Assembly: GCF_003339505.1 (NCBI RefSeq)
Contig: NZ_QPIW01000012.1
Span: 1 to 64,000, forward strand
Direction of reading: 5' to 3'
Length of the DNA: 64,000 nucleotides
From: Runella aurantiaca
GTDB lineage: Bacteria; Bacteroidota; Bacteroidia; Cytophagales; Spirosomataceae
Shown here in pieces: positions 8,488 to 16,659 of this stretch. The stretch's first letter is position 1. Each line of letters begins with the position of its first letter. The position numbers and the translations under genes are program-made. The notes beneath the pieces are model-generated. The model had not been told where the DNA came from, ran no database searches, and saw nothing but the letters and a program-made list of their open reading frames with translations.

Positions 8488-11046
8488 TTAAACTTTTTCC
8501 AGTTCCACGCCCTTATCTCTCACCAGACGAAACTCTCGAAAACGCCGGATAGTCGACATCATAAAACCGATGATCAAGACAATGGTTCCGATCCATAACA
8601 CATTGATAAGTGGTTTTTCGACGGCTTTCATCACAATGTAGTCACGTTGTTTGGAGTTGACGGCAAAACTGAAGGTTCCCGTTTTGGGGTCAATCTCCAT
8701 AAATTGAACACGTAAACCCAAATCTTCATTTACTTCTGGCTTGCGCATCACCATACGATCTTGGTTAATGGCAAAAGTTGGCGTAATGAAGTATTCACGC
8801 TCTTTATCCAATATCTTAATTTGTGCCTTTACGGCCACGTCGTTGGGCGTAAGCGCTATTCCTTCCACCTTATCGGTACGGCCTACACTTTCGAGCACGG
8901 CCACAAAATCATTGACAAAAAATGTGTCCTGCATCGCCACGCGGAAGTTTTCGGTTGGCGACCACTCTTCCGCTTTCTTGGGGTCACTTCCCACCGTTAC
9001 GTAAGAATACAGGTCTTTATTAAGCTCGCGTTTAATATCCGGCGATGTCACCAATCCCATTTTTTCGTTGAATTGCACCCGTGGATACAACGTTGCAATT
9101 CGACCATTAGGCTCGCGGTATTCAACTTCATAATGCGCGTTTTCGGCGTAGACTGCCACCGTGTCGCCTTTTTTGTGGTACGTTTTTTCGCCGATTGTAA
9201 TGTCACGCAGACAAACCGCGTGGAAATCACCTTCAATCACGTCGACCCAAGTGTTAGGAACAAACTCAGGCACATCACGGATTTCGATGCGAGGACCACG
9301 ATAAGTCAACAGATAATCGCCCATACGCGTCGGCTGACCAAGCCACAAGAGGACGTTTTCCTTATTTTCTTTGTTGTCTTCCTTCGTAAAATAATCATCT
9401 TTTGAAATCAGTAAGCCCGACGCATTCAGCGACACCACTTTTTGATAACCCGATGACCACAAAATACCAATCAGCATCAACGCCACACCAATGTGGGTAA
9501 TAGACCCGCCCGATACGCGATAACTACCGCGTAAAACACCGATAATGATGGTAGTATTGGAAACCAGCGCAAACACCGCCGCCGTTAACAAAGCGATATA
9601 AGGTAGTTTATTGATGCCACCAAATGTAATCAGCAAAGCGCTGATAAACAGCGAAATCCATACCGGTGTAAGCAAGTCCTGCATTTTTCCTTTCTGCACC
9701 CGCTTCCACCAAAAATACTGGCCGATGCCCGATAAGATGGTAATAACGGCAAAAAACCAAAGCTGAAATTTGGTATAATAAGAGATAGCGTCTGTGGGAG
9801 GAGCCAATTTGGAAACTCCACCAAAAGCCTGTACAATACTGTTCCAAACGGGAATAGAAGTCGGAATAATGACCTGAAAACTCGCCAAACACAGCACCGT
9901 AGCCCCCATAAAAAGCCAGAATTCCCGCGAGTAGGTTGATACTTCATCTTTGTCGGAAGGCATAAGTTTCCACACCCGAACGGTCAAAATCGTTGCCACG
10001 ATAATAAAGGCAAACAGATAAAGCAGCAATTGCCCCGAAAGACCCAAATCGGTAAACGAGTGAACGGAGGCATTGCCCAAAATCCCGCTGCGCGTGAGGA
10101 AAGTAGAATAAAGAATCAGAATAAACTGCGCAATAACCAAAATCACCGAAGTTTTGAGCGCAGTAGCGTTTTTCTTGGCAATAATCATCGTATGCAAGGC
10201 CGCAATCACGATGAGCCAAGGCACATAGACGGCATTCTCAACGGGGTCCCAACTCCAATAGCTGTTGAAGCTCAGCGTCTCGTAGGCCCAATAACCGCCC
10301 ATCAAAATACCAACCCCGAGAATAACACCCGTCAGCAACGTCCAAGGCAAAGCAGGCCGCAACCACTCCACCACTTGCTTGCGCCAAAGGCCCGCCATCA
10401 GATATGCAAAAGGCACCAATGTAAGGGCAAAGCCTAAAAACAAAGTAGGCGGGTGAATCACCATCCAATAATTTTGCAACAACGGATTGAGACCGTTTCC
10501 GTCTTTGGGCACAAAATCAGGATTGAGTTGTAAAAACGGAGCGCCGGGGTTGGCTTCGGCAATGGTCAAGAAGGGCGTACTTCCTATTTTAAAATCCAAT
10601 CCTGGAATGATAACACCCAGAATCATGGAAGTTAAAAAAGCCTGTACCAACGCATAAACCGTCATCATGGGCGCTTCCCAAAGCTTATTGGTGCGAATCA
10701 GAATCACGCCCAAAACCGCCTGCCAAAACATCCAGAGCATAAAGCTGCCTTCCTGTCCTTCCCAAAAGCAAGACAGCATATAGTACCACGGAAGCGCCCT
10801 AGATGAGTGGCTCCACGCATAGTGGTACTCAAAATGATGACCGTAGATAATAACATACAGCGTAGCACACACACCGACAACGGCCGCTACGTGAATATAA
10901 AAAGCACCTCTAGCGAAGCGCTTCCAGGTTTCTACCTGTAGGTTATCAGTCGATAAAAGAGTGGCTCGTAAATACGCATACGTAGCGACCAACGACGTTA
11001 CGAAGGAGAAAATTACGAGAAGGTGTCCTAAATTTCCGAGAGTCAT
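8488..11046 (-). CDS. ccmF: Cytochrome c maturation heme lyase CcmF
   Basis: An 852-residue polytopic inner-membrane protein of the CcmF family, which transfers heme from CcmE to apocytochrome c in the periplasm. The tryptophan-rich WWD region lies around residues 263-280 (NSYWSWDPVENAVYVPW), and a conserved heme-ligand His appears in MVIHPPTLFLGF near residue 198. A large periplasmic domain precedes the last helix. It is considerably longer than the proteobacterial ~650-residue form, as seen in Bacteroidota. It is last in the ccm operon, 67 bp after ccmE, followed by a strong terminator. Confidence 0.92.
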   Translation of the reverse strand: MTLGNLGHLLVIFSFVTSLVATYAYLRATLLSTDNLQVETWKRFARGAFYIHVAAVVGVCATLYVIIYGHHFEYHYAWSHSSRALPWYYMLSCFWEGQEGSFMLWMFWQAVLGVILIRTNKLWEAPMMTVYALVQAFLTSMILGVIIPGLDFKIGSTPFLTIAEANPGAPFLQLNPDFVPKDGNGLNPLLQNYWMVIHPPTLFLGFALTLVPFAYLMAGLWRKQVVEWLRPALPWTLLTGVILGVGILMGGYWAYETLSFNSYWSWDPVENAVYVPWLIVIAALHTMIIAKKNATALKTSVILVIAQFILILYSTFLTRSGILGNASVHSFTDLGLSGQLLLYLFAFIIVATILTVRVWKLMPSDKDEVSTYSREFWLFMGATVLCLASFQVIIPTSIPVWNSIVQAFGGVSKLAPPTDAISYYTKFQLWFFAVITILSGIGQYFWWKRVQKGKMQDLLTPVWISLFISALLITFGGINKLPYIALLTAAVFALVSNTTIIIGVLRGSYRVSGGSITHIGVALMLIGILWSSGYQKVVSLNASGLLISKDDYFTKEDNKENKENVLLWLGQPTRMGDYLLTYRGPRIEIRDVPEFVPNTWVDVIEGDFHAVCLRDITIGEKTYHKKGDTVAVYAENAHYEVEYREPNGRIATLYPRVQFNEKMGLVTSPDIKRELNKDLYSYVTVGSDPKKAEEWSPTENFRVAMQDTFFVNDFVAVLESVGRTDKVEGIALTPNDVAVKAQIKILDKEREYFITPTFAINQDRMVMRKPEVNEDLGLRVQFMEIDPKTGTFSFAVNSKQRDYIVMKAVEKPLINVLWIGTIVLIIGFMMSTIRRFREFRLVRDKGVELEKV

Positions 11047-11113
11047 GAGTTGGGTTGTTGGACAAAAAATGCCAGTCGGTATGTATCACCCGCCGTCATT
11101 TTTTGTCTATGAA

Positions 11114-11548
11114 TTATATTTTCTCCGCCGTAGCTTCCTTAAAATCAGGCGCTTCGTTGGTGTATTTTGAAGGACATTTCATCAGAATCTTATTACATTC
11201 AAAATAGTCTTTCTGCATCCGCCCAATCACCACTACCTGCTCCGATTTATCAAAATCCTGCGGTTTAGGACTCAGATAAACGACTTTTTTGACAATTTTG
11301 TTGGTATCGACCAGCATAAATTCAAAGCGATTGGCATCCATGACGGGGTCGTATTTCATGCCTACGATTTGCCCGTTGGCATCTTTGGTCAATTTTCCCA
11401 CCACGTGCACCTCAGAGGTTTCTCCTTCCTGGGCCAGTTCTTCAGCTTCCGTGAAGTTTGAGTATGTACTTGCACTGCCGTAGGTTGACACGATGATTCC
11501 GATGGCAATGGCAATGACGATTAATCCGAAAATGTGTATTTTTTTCAT
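11114..11548 (-). CDS. ccmE: Heme chaperone CcmE, CxxxY variant
   Basis: A 144-residue protein: one N-terminal membrane anchor (residues 6-22) and a periplasmic OB-fold domain typical of CcmE, which carries heme covalently between CcmC and CcmF. In the proteobacterial form heme attaches to the His of HxxxY; here the site reads KCPSKY, so Cys125 replaces His, with Tyr129 kept. The CxxxY form is known from archaea and Desulfovibrio-like Ccm systems. The gene is separated from ccmD by an embedded toxin-antitoxin pair. Confidence 0.9.
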   Translation of the reverse strand: MKKIHIFGLIVIAIAIGIIVSTYGSASTYSNFTEAEELAQEGETSEVHVVGKLTKDANGQIVGMKYDPVMDANRFEFMLVDTNKIVKKVVYLSPKPQDFDKSEQVVVIGRMQKDYFECNKILMKCPSKYTNEAPDFKEATAEKI

Positions 11549-11573
11549 TGTTGTACTGATTTTTGATTCTTTA

Positions 11574-11957
11574 CTACCAAAGGCGTGTTACGCCATACTC
11601 TTCAAAAAGTTTTTCTTTTGTAATAATGGTTAACTTTTCACTTAGTGCCTGTGCGATTAGAGTGCGGTCGAATGGGTCGCGGTGGTGAAATGGAAGCTGA
11701 GAAAGTTGGATTATGTTATCAAAACGAATTGGCAAAATATTAATTCTGTTATTGACAACCCAATTTTCCAAATCCACAAATGGCATATCTAATTTTAATT
11801 TACCCAAACTAATTTTTATGCCGATTTCCCAAAAAGAGGCTACACTGACAAAACATACGGTATCTATATCTTCGATAACTGATTTTGTAGTTTCCGGCAA
11901 CTTTGGATTGCCTTCGGTAAACCAAATAAGGAAATGAGTATCAAGCAAGTATTTCAC
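11574..11957 (-). CDS. PIN-domain toxin, VapC type
   Basis: A 127-residue PIN-domain ribonuclease, the toxin of a VapBC-like pair. Acidic metal-binding residues are visible at Asp6 (LLDTHFLIW), Glu44 (SFWEIGIK), Asp94 and Asp97 (HHRDPFDRTLIAQA). It begins with GTG at 11957, overlapping the antitoxin stop by 4 bp (GTGA), which implies translational coupling. VapC toxins usually cleave tRNA or rRNA. It is embedded in the ccm operon 25 bp before ccmE. Confidence 0.88.
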   Translation of the reverse strand: MKYLLDTHFLIWFTEGNPKLPETTKSVIEDIDTVCFVSVASFWEIGIKISLGKLKLDMPFVDLENWVVNNRINILPIRFDNIIQLSQLPFHHRDPFDRTLIAQALSEKLTIITKEKLFEEYGVTRLW

Positions 11958-12163
11958 GGATACATATATTCTTTAAAGTCTTCCAATGGCTCGTCGAAGT
12001 CATCCGAAATAGTTATTTTTCCTTTAAATACCCCAAATTGGCGTTTTTTAGGAATTTCATCATGAGGCTGTTCACTCATCCATGAATCTACCAAATCCTC
12101 TATTTTAGCCAATTGTTCTGGAGGCAATTTTTCAAGTTTTGCTACTAAGTCTAAGATGCTCAT
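11954..12163 (-). CDS. VapB-like antitoxin (DUF2281 type)
   Basis: A 69-residue protein. Its N-terminal helix (LVAKLEKLPPEQLAKIEDLVDSW) is the pattern of DUF2281 antitoxins paired with PIN toxins. The acidic C-terminal tail (ISDDFDEPLEDFKEYM) would wrap the toxin active site. The start ATG overlaps the ccmD stop codon (ATGA, 12160-12163) and its own stop overlaps the toxin start. Pairing and overlap support a functional toxin-antitoxin unit. Confidence 0.82.
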   Translation of the reverse strand: MSILDLVAKLEKLPPEQLAKIEDLVDSWMSEQPHDEIPKKRQFGVFKGKITISDDFDEPLEDFKEYMYP

Positions 12164-12384
12164 TTCTTCAATTGTTTTTCAAGCTTCGACACTTTCCTGT
12201 CAATGTTGACTAAAAACGTAATAATCCCCGCAAAAATCACCGAAATTACCGCTACAACGACCCAAATCTTGCCGTCGGCCCGCATTTGGTCGGCCATCGC
12301 TACTTCCTCAACAACAGATTGTTGGGCAAAGAGGTTTACATTAGTTACCAGCGTAAAAAGAAAAAAATAAAATATAGTTCTCAT
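12160..12384 (-). CDS. ccmD: CcmD family protein
   Basis: A 74-residue small membrane protein. It has a signal-like N-terminus (RTIFYFFLFTLVTNVNLFA), then EMADQMRADGKIW-like residues, one transmembrane helix and a charged cytoplasmic end (NIDRKVSKLEKQLKK). This layout is typical of Bacteroidota CcmD, which helps release heme-loaded CcmE from CcmC. I chose ATG 12384 because the upstream in-frame ATG at 12414 lies inside ccmC and would put polar residues before the hydrophobic segment. Confidence 0.8.
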   Translation of the reverse strand: MRTIFYFFLFTLVTNVNLFAQQSVVEEVAMADQMRADGKIWVVVAVISVIFAGIITFLVNIDRKVSKLEKQLKK

Positions 12385-12406
12385 CGGTTTATCAAGTTGT
12401 AAATGG

Positions 12407-13060
12407 TTAATCATTTAAGGTCAACGCCCGTACCCGAATGCGCAGCGTAGCAATCCAGGTTCCGAGCAACATCCAACCAATAATGATGGGATAAAACACC
12501 CGCCGCATTTGGTTGTCCATATCGTATTCGCCAAAGGCTGGATTGCCGCCATTGCCGGGGTGGAGTGAATCGGTCATCCGGGGCAGGATATAAATGAGCG
12601 GAATAAAAACCGCAAAGGCAAAAATGTTGTATACGGCCGAAATTCGGGCTTTTTTCTGCTCATCTTCTAGCGAGCTTCTCAGCACAGTATAGGCAAAATA
12701 CATCAACATACTGATGGCCACACTGTTGAGTTTGGGGTCGTTGGGCCACCAATCTCCCCAAGTTACGCGTGCCCAAAGCGAGCCTGTAGCACAACCGAGT
12801 GCGCCAAAAAGCAAAGCGACGTTGGTAAATTCTACGGCTTTAATATCATGGGTCAGGTTATTTGAACGCAGGTAACGAATGGAATAAATCGCCGAGGTAA
12901 GCAAAAACAGCGTCGTAGCAAACCACAGTGAGACGTGAAAGTATACGTTTCGAATACTTTCGTTCAAAATATTGCGTCGAGGTACCTCGCCCATCAATCC
13001 AAAATAAAACCCGTACGTCAACAAAACAACGGCCAGTACTTTCCACCAGTTATTTTTCAT
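12407..13060 (-). CDS. ccmC: Heme exporter/heme-handling protein CcmC (CcsA family)
   Basis: A 217-residue membrane protein with about six transmembrane helices and the conserved WWD segment (GSLWARVTWGDWWPNDPKL). CcmC presents heme to CcmE at the periplasmic face. It lies between ccmB and ccmD on the minus strand, in standard ccm order. Length and motifs are normal. Confidence 0.9.
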   Translation of the reverse strand: MKNNWWKVLAVVLLTYGFYFGLMGEVPRRNILNESIRNVYFHVSLWFATTLFLLTSAIYSIRYLRSNNLTHDIKAVEFTNVALLFGALGCATGSLWARVTWGDWWPNDPKLNSVAISMLMYFAYTVLRSSLEDEQKKARISAVYNIFAFAVFIPLIYILPRMTDSLHPGNGGNPAFGEYDMDNQMRRVFYPIIIGWMLLGTWIATLRIRVRALTLND

Positions 13061-13145
13061 AGTTTATGCGCTGAATGAACGATGTTTTAACACCACATTC
13101 CTTCTGTTTTTATTATTTTAAAAGTTCTTAAAACAGCCGTCATGA

Positions 13146-13808
13146 CTAACTTTTCCATAAATACGGAAACAAAATTAATGACAAACTGACTACAATTGCA
13201 TCCAAGGCCAACAATACTACGATTTCTTCGCCGCTGACACTCCGATCCAGACCATCAAGGGCATTTTTTGCTAATTTCATGACCATCAACAACATTGGGA
13301 TAATGGCGGGAAAACTCAGAATAGACATTAACGCGGCGTTGTTTTCGGCCTTCGACGCAATACCCGCTACCATCGTAAGCGTAGAGGCAAACCCAATACT
13401 TGCCAATACAATGGTAAGCAGATACATCGGTATATCTCCTACCGGATTTCCCATTACAAACGCATAAAATCCGAAACCCGCCAACGATAAAACAATCATC
13501 AGCCCAGAGTTGTACAGGATTTTGGAAAGAATAATGCCCCGTGGACTCGCCAGCGTGTAGTAATAGAGCAATCGGCCCGCGCGCTCCTGCGTAAAGCTCT
13601 TTGAAATGGCACTCACCGCCGTAAAAAGCACAATAATCCAGAAAAGGGTATTCCACGTGAGTGGATTGAGTTGATTGGATTTGAGCCGAAAGCTCAAATA
13701 ACACACAAAAACAGTGCTTACAATGTACAGCAACATGCCGTTGAGGGCATAGCGTTGCCGCCATTCCAACGTAATTTCTTTTCCAATCAGGGTGCGAAGT
13801 TCTTGCAT
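13146..13808 (-). CDS. ccmB: Heme exporter subunit CcmB
   Basis: A 220-residue protein with six hydrophobic helices, starting MQELRTLIGKEITLEWRQRY, the conserved CcmB opening. It has the SKSFTQERAGRLLYYYTLASPRG segment that contacts the ATPase CcmA. CcmB is the membrane subunit of the ABC-type complex that drives heme release from CcmC-CcmE. It is the first ccm gene here; ccmA is not adjacent, because an MFS gene lies upstream. Confidence 0.9.
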   Translation of the reverse strand: MQELRTLIGKEITLEWRQRYALNGMLLYIVSTVFVCYLSFRLKSNQLNPLTWNTLFWIIVLFTAVSAISKSFTQERAGRLLYYYTLASPRGIILSKILYNSGLMIVLSLAGFGFYAFVMGNPVGDIPMYLLTIVLASIGFASTLTMVAGIASKAENNAALMSILSFPAIIPMLLMVMKLAKNALDGLDRSVSGEEIVVLLALDAIVVSLSLILFPYLWKS

Positions 13809-13916
13809 TGGTGTTAGTTACAACGTCACTATCATAGTGATAGGTGGTTGGCGCGTCAAAATTACGACACAAACCAACGCGTTGTACTGAGGGAAGTCAT
13901 TAGTTTTTAATTTTTA

Positions 13917-15071
13917 TCAGGCTAGCACCTGTTTCGCACGCTTCCACCAAAGTAAATATCCCAATGAGACCACCGCCAAAACCGCCGAAATGAAAAACGC
14001 AAAAGGCATGTTATGCACATCTCCTTGGTACCACCAGCCTGACCACCAAGCCCCTACGCCAATACCCGCTTCCAACGCAATGTACATTGTAGCAAGGGCA
14101 CGGCCTCTATAATCTGGATGACTCAAATCAATGGCCCAGGCCGTCAGCGTTGGCGTGTTCAATCCCCACGAAAATCCGAACAGAATTGCGGCAGCCCAAA
14201 AACCAAACGGTGATTGGCTCAAACCCAAAATGGTCATTCCAACCGCTAAAATCACCGTAGAGATAATCAAGACTGGCACTCGCCCATGAATGTCCGACGA
14301 CTTGCTCGCAAACACCCGAATCAATAAAGATGCCACCGTATAGACGGTAAAAAACAGACCCTTATTGCCTACGCCCAGGGTTTTGCTCATGTCGGGCACA
14401 AGGGTTAGAACCACGCCCGACGAAAACGACACACAAAACATCACGATAAACACACTCAATACCCTCGGCTCAAAAATATCGCGTCGCGAAATTTTAAACA
14501 ACTTCAAACTAAATGGTTGTTTGTCAACAAGCGTCTCTTTCATGTTGAGCAATATCAGAATTGAAATCAGCGCAAACGCCGACGCTACGTAAAACATAGG
14601 ATTGATGCCAAACCACAACGTCAGGTAACTACCGATGGACGGCCCGATTGACATCCCCGTGGCCGTAAAAATCCCCAGCATCCCCGCTGCTTCGCCCCGA
14701 CGGTTTTCAGGAATAATGTCGGCCACGTAGGCCGCCGTCGCCGTAGGTTTGGTTCCCGTTGAAAAACCGTGTAAAAACCGCAACAACAGAAAACCCCATA
14801 CTACATGCACAAAGGGATAAAACAAACTACACACGCAACACACCAATGACCCGAAGGCCATCACAGGCACACGCCCAACGGTGTCGGTGAGTTTGCCACT
14901 GAAAGGCCGCGACAGGCCTGCAGTGAGTGTAAAAAGAGCAATGATAAGACCGATGTGTTCCTTGCCACCCATAGCAGTCAAGTAATCGGGCAATTCAGGA
15001 ATCATCATCTGAAAACTTGCGGAAAACAGAAAGTTACTGATGCAAAGAAGCCAAAACTGAAGGTTGTACAT
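13917..15071 (-). CDS. MFS transporter
   Basis: A 384-residue major facilitator with 12 predicted helices. The first-loop motif is GLSRPFSGKLTDTVGRVPVM, matching the MFS motif A (GxLaDrxGRr), and a second copy occurs mid-protein (FASKSSDIHGRVPVL). It resembles drug/metabolite efflux members of the YfcJ/arabinose-efflux group; the substrate is unknown. It lies upstream of ccmB on the same strand with a 108-bp gap, so linkage to the ccm operon is possible but not shown. Confidence 0.85.
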   Translation of the reverse strand: MYNLQFWLLCISNFLFSASFQMMIPELPDYLTAMGGKEHIGLIIALFTLTAGLSRPFSGKLTDTVGRVPVMAFGSLVCCVCSLFYPFVHVVWGFLLLRFLHGFSTGTKPTATAAYVADIIPENRRGEAAGMLGIFTATGMSIGPSIGSYLTLWFGINPMFYVASAFALISILILLNMKETLVDKQPFSLKLFKISRRDIFEPRVLSVFIVMFCVSFSSGVVLTLVPDMSKTLGVGNKGLFFTVYTVASLLIRVFASKSSDIHGRVPVLIISTVILAVGMTILGLSQSPFGFWAAAILFGFSWGLNTPTLTAWAIDLSHPDYRGRALATMYIALEAGIGVGAWWSGWWYQGDVHNMPFAFFISAVLAVVSLGYLLWWKRAKQVLA

Positions 15072-15093
15072 AACGAAAATAACGGTGGAGAAT

Positions 15094-15144
15094 GAAAAAA
15101 GAAAGGACTGAAAGACGCTTTTGGGGTATCTTTCAGTCCTTTCT
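15094..15144 (-). terminator. Rho-independent terminator, minus strand
   Basis: Perfect 16-bp stem (15100-15115 with 15129-15144; arm tctttcagtcctttct) and 13-nt loop. On the minus strand it is followed by a T-run (plus-strand aaaaaa at 15095-15100). It lies 20 bp after the Uma2 remnant and insulates the MFS gene from it. Confidence 0.75.
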
Positions 15145-15164
15145 CATGTTTTATTAATGATTGT

Positions 15165-15500
15165 TTATCTTATTTCGAAAACAGTTTCGGGCAAATCTTC
15201 CGTGTTGACGTACAAATCTGACAGCGGCAAGTCCATCCCGATGGTTTCTAAACAGAGTAATGATTCCAATGATTTTCCTTCAAATACCAATGACCAAATT
15301 CCCTCGTTGCTTTTTCGCCACAACTCCGCCCAAACTCGGCGAGAATCAATCAAAAGATATTCTCTAAACGTCGGAATATCACGGAAAAGTTCAAATTTTT
15401 CGCCTCTGTCGTAATTAGCGGGAGAAAAATACAAAAATTTTATACCTAAGAAAATTTTGTATATAGAAATGTCATGTATATTTGCGTTATGCAACAACAA
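15165..15500 (-). pseudogene. Uma2 family protein, C-terminal remnant
   Basis: A 111-codon frame whose residues ~25-111 match the C-terminal half of Uma2 (DUF820) restriction-endonuclease-like proteins: YDRGEKFELFRDIPTFREYLL, VWAELWR, a beta-strand ladder, and LETIGMDLPLSDLY. The N-terminal half with the fold entrance and the PD...ExL catalytic residues is missing, and the first ~24 codons overlap the padR promoter. It is therefore a 5'-truncated gene, although its terminator is intact. A complete Uma2 gene of different sequence lies at 55.2-55.8 kb. Confidence 0.7.
15455..15484 (+). promoter_or_regulatory. Bacteroidota-type promoter for padR
   Basis: A TTTTG element at 15455-15459 and a perfect TAnnTTTG box (TATATTTG, 15477-15484), spaced 17 bp. 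The box ends only 4 bp before the padR ATG, so the transcript would be leaderless or nearly so. A direct repeat of tgtatat lies within it and may be an autoregulatory operator. Confidence 0.5.
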
Positions 15501-15827
15501 ACCTACCTCAAAGGCTGCCTAAGTGCCATCGTGCTACAATTATTGCAGGACAACAAGCGCATGTACGGCTACGAAATCACGCAACGAGTGCGCGAAATCA
15601 CGGCGGGAGAACTCCAACTCACCGAAGGAGCGCTCTACCCTACCCTGCATAAACTGGAAGCTGAAGGCGTATTGACCACCGAAAATGCGCTAGTGGACGG
15701 GCGTAACCGCAAGTATTATAAACTCACCGAAAACGGCCACCAACAGGCCCAAAGCGCCGTGTCGGAATTGGCAGATTTTGTTTCTAACCTTCAAAAAATC
15801 TTACACCTAAAACCTTCAATCGGATGA
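15489..15827 (+). CDS. PadR family transcriptional regulator
   Basis: A 112-residue winged-helix regulator. It begins [19 protein letters not shown] and continues with MYGYEI, LTEGALYPTLHKLEAEG and GRNRKYYKLTENG, the standard PadR recognition helix and wing. I chose ATG 15489 over the in-frame ATG 15474, because the latter lies inside the promoter box and family members start just before LKG. Its stop overlaps the next gene's start by 4 bp, so the two are translationally coupled, as in many PadR-membrane protein pairs. Confidence 0.9.
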   Translation: MQQQTYLKGCLSAIVLQLLQDNKRMYGYEITQRVREITAGELQLTEGALYPTLHKLEAEGVLTTENALVDGRNRKYYKLTENGHQQAQSAVSELADFVSNLQKILHLKPSIG

Positions 15828-16561
15828 AATTAACGGCCCACCAACTTGACCTCATCAGCAAGGAAATCATCGCAGGCGGTATCAAATACCAAGACCTGTA
15901 CGAAGAGCTATTAGATCATTATATTTTGGCTATCGAAGATCGTGTAGAACAAGGGCAGACGTTTGGAGAAGCGTTTGGGGAAGTGCATTCCGAGTTTGTA
16001 AATTACAAACGCCCCGCCCGCACATGGGATCATTACGGTGTTTGGAAAGATTATACTAATGGAGGCCAACCCGAATATGGTTTAGAAAAACTCCAAGCCG
16101 AATACATAGAAAGCCTAACGGGAGAAATTTCCCAAAGACATTGGCAAATCATGAAAGACTACTTCCGCTGGCCCACGTTCGTAACTACGATTTTGGTGGG
16201 ATTACTTACGTTTCAATTTGCCTATTTGGTGCCGCGTACATCTTTTGTATGGGTCATTTCAGCATGTGTTCTCTTTCCTATTTTAGTGGTATTGCCTCAA
16301 GTGGCCAAGCAAATTTGGGGTTATGGATTTGGGCAGCAAAAATTTATTAACTCACTTAAATACAACGCTATATATACAAGACTTGGGTTCTTGTTTGCCT
16401 TAGTTAGCGTTATGCTGAACTTGCCACGTGCTTTCTTTGATTATAATGTATTCAAGGATGGCCCACTCTTCATCGTAGCCGCTTTACTTTGCTTTTACAT
16501 CGCCTACGCGCTCAGTTTTTATCAACTCTACCGCGAGCGATTTAAAGTAACTATGACGTAA
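15824..16561 (+). CDS. PadR-associated membrane protein
   Basis: A 245-residue protein overlapping padR by ATGA. The first ~110 residues are cytoplasmic and helical (LISKEIIAGGIKYQDLYEELLDHY..., with acidic and aromatic residues), like the DUF1700/permease-prefix domains found with PadR. Four hydrophobic segments follow between about 115 and 240. No enzymatic motif is seen. The arrangement suggests a membrane protein whose level or stress state is tied to the PadR regulator; function unknown. Confidence 0.7.
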   Translation: MKLTAHQLDLISKEIIAGGIKYQDLYEELLDHYILAIEDRVEQGQTFGEAFGEVHSEFVNYKRPARTWDHYGVWKDYTNGGQPEYGLEKLQAEYIESLTGEISQRHWQIMKDYFRWPTFVTTILVGLLTFQFAYLVPRTSFVWVISACVLFPILVVLPQVAKQIWGYGFGQQKFINSLKYNAIYTRLGFLFALVSVMLNLPRAFFDYNVFKDGPLFIVAALLCFYIAYALSFYQLYRERFKVTMT

Positions 16562-16574
16562 AATAAAATAACCA

Positions 16575-16631
16575 CAGAGAAACGGAGGTACACAGAGGAG
16601 TGATTTTTCTCTGTGTACCTCCGTTTCTCTG
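16575..16631. repeat. Long perfect inverted repeat between convergent genes
   Basis: Two perfect 23-bp arms (16575-16597 and 16609-16631, arm core gaaacggaggtacacagag) with an 11-nt loop. It lies between the PadR-linked gene and glyS, which converge. The purine-rich cagag/acggaggt wording resembles dispersed intergenic palindromes found in many bacterial genomes. It could also act as a bidirectional terminator, but there is no strong T-tract. Confidence 0.7.
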
Positions 16632-16659
16632 CGGCAGGCGTTCCTGTGGTTGAAAACAA

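Noticed and set aside
9048-10468. Several antisense frames in ccmF
   Set aside because: All lie opposite or in shifted frame to an intact CcmF; none has a family signature.
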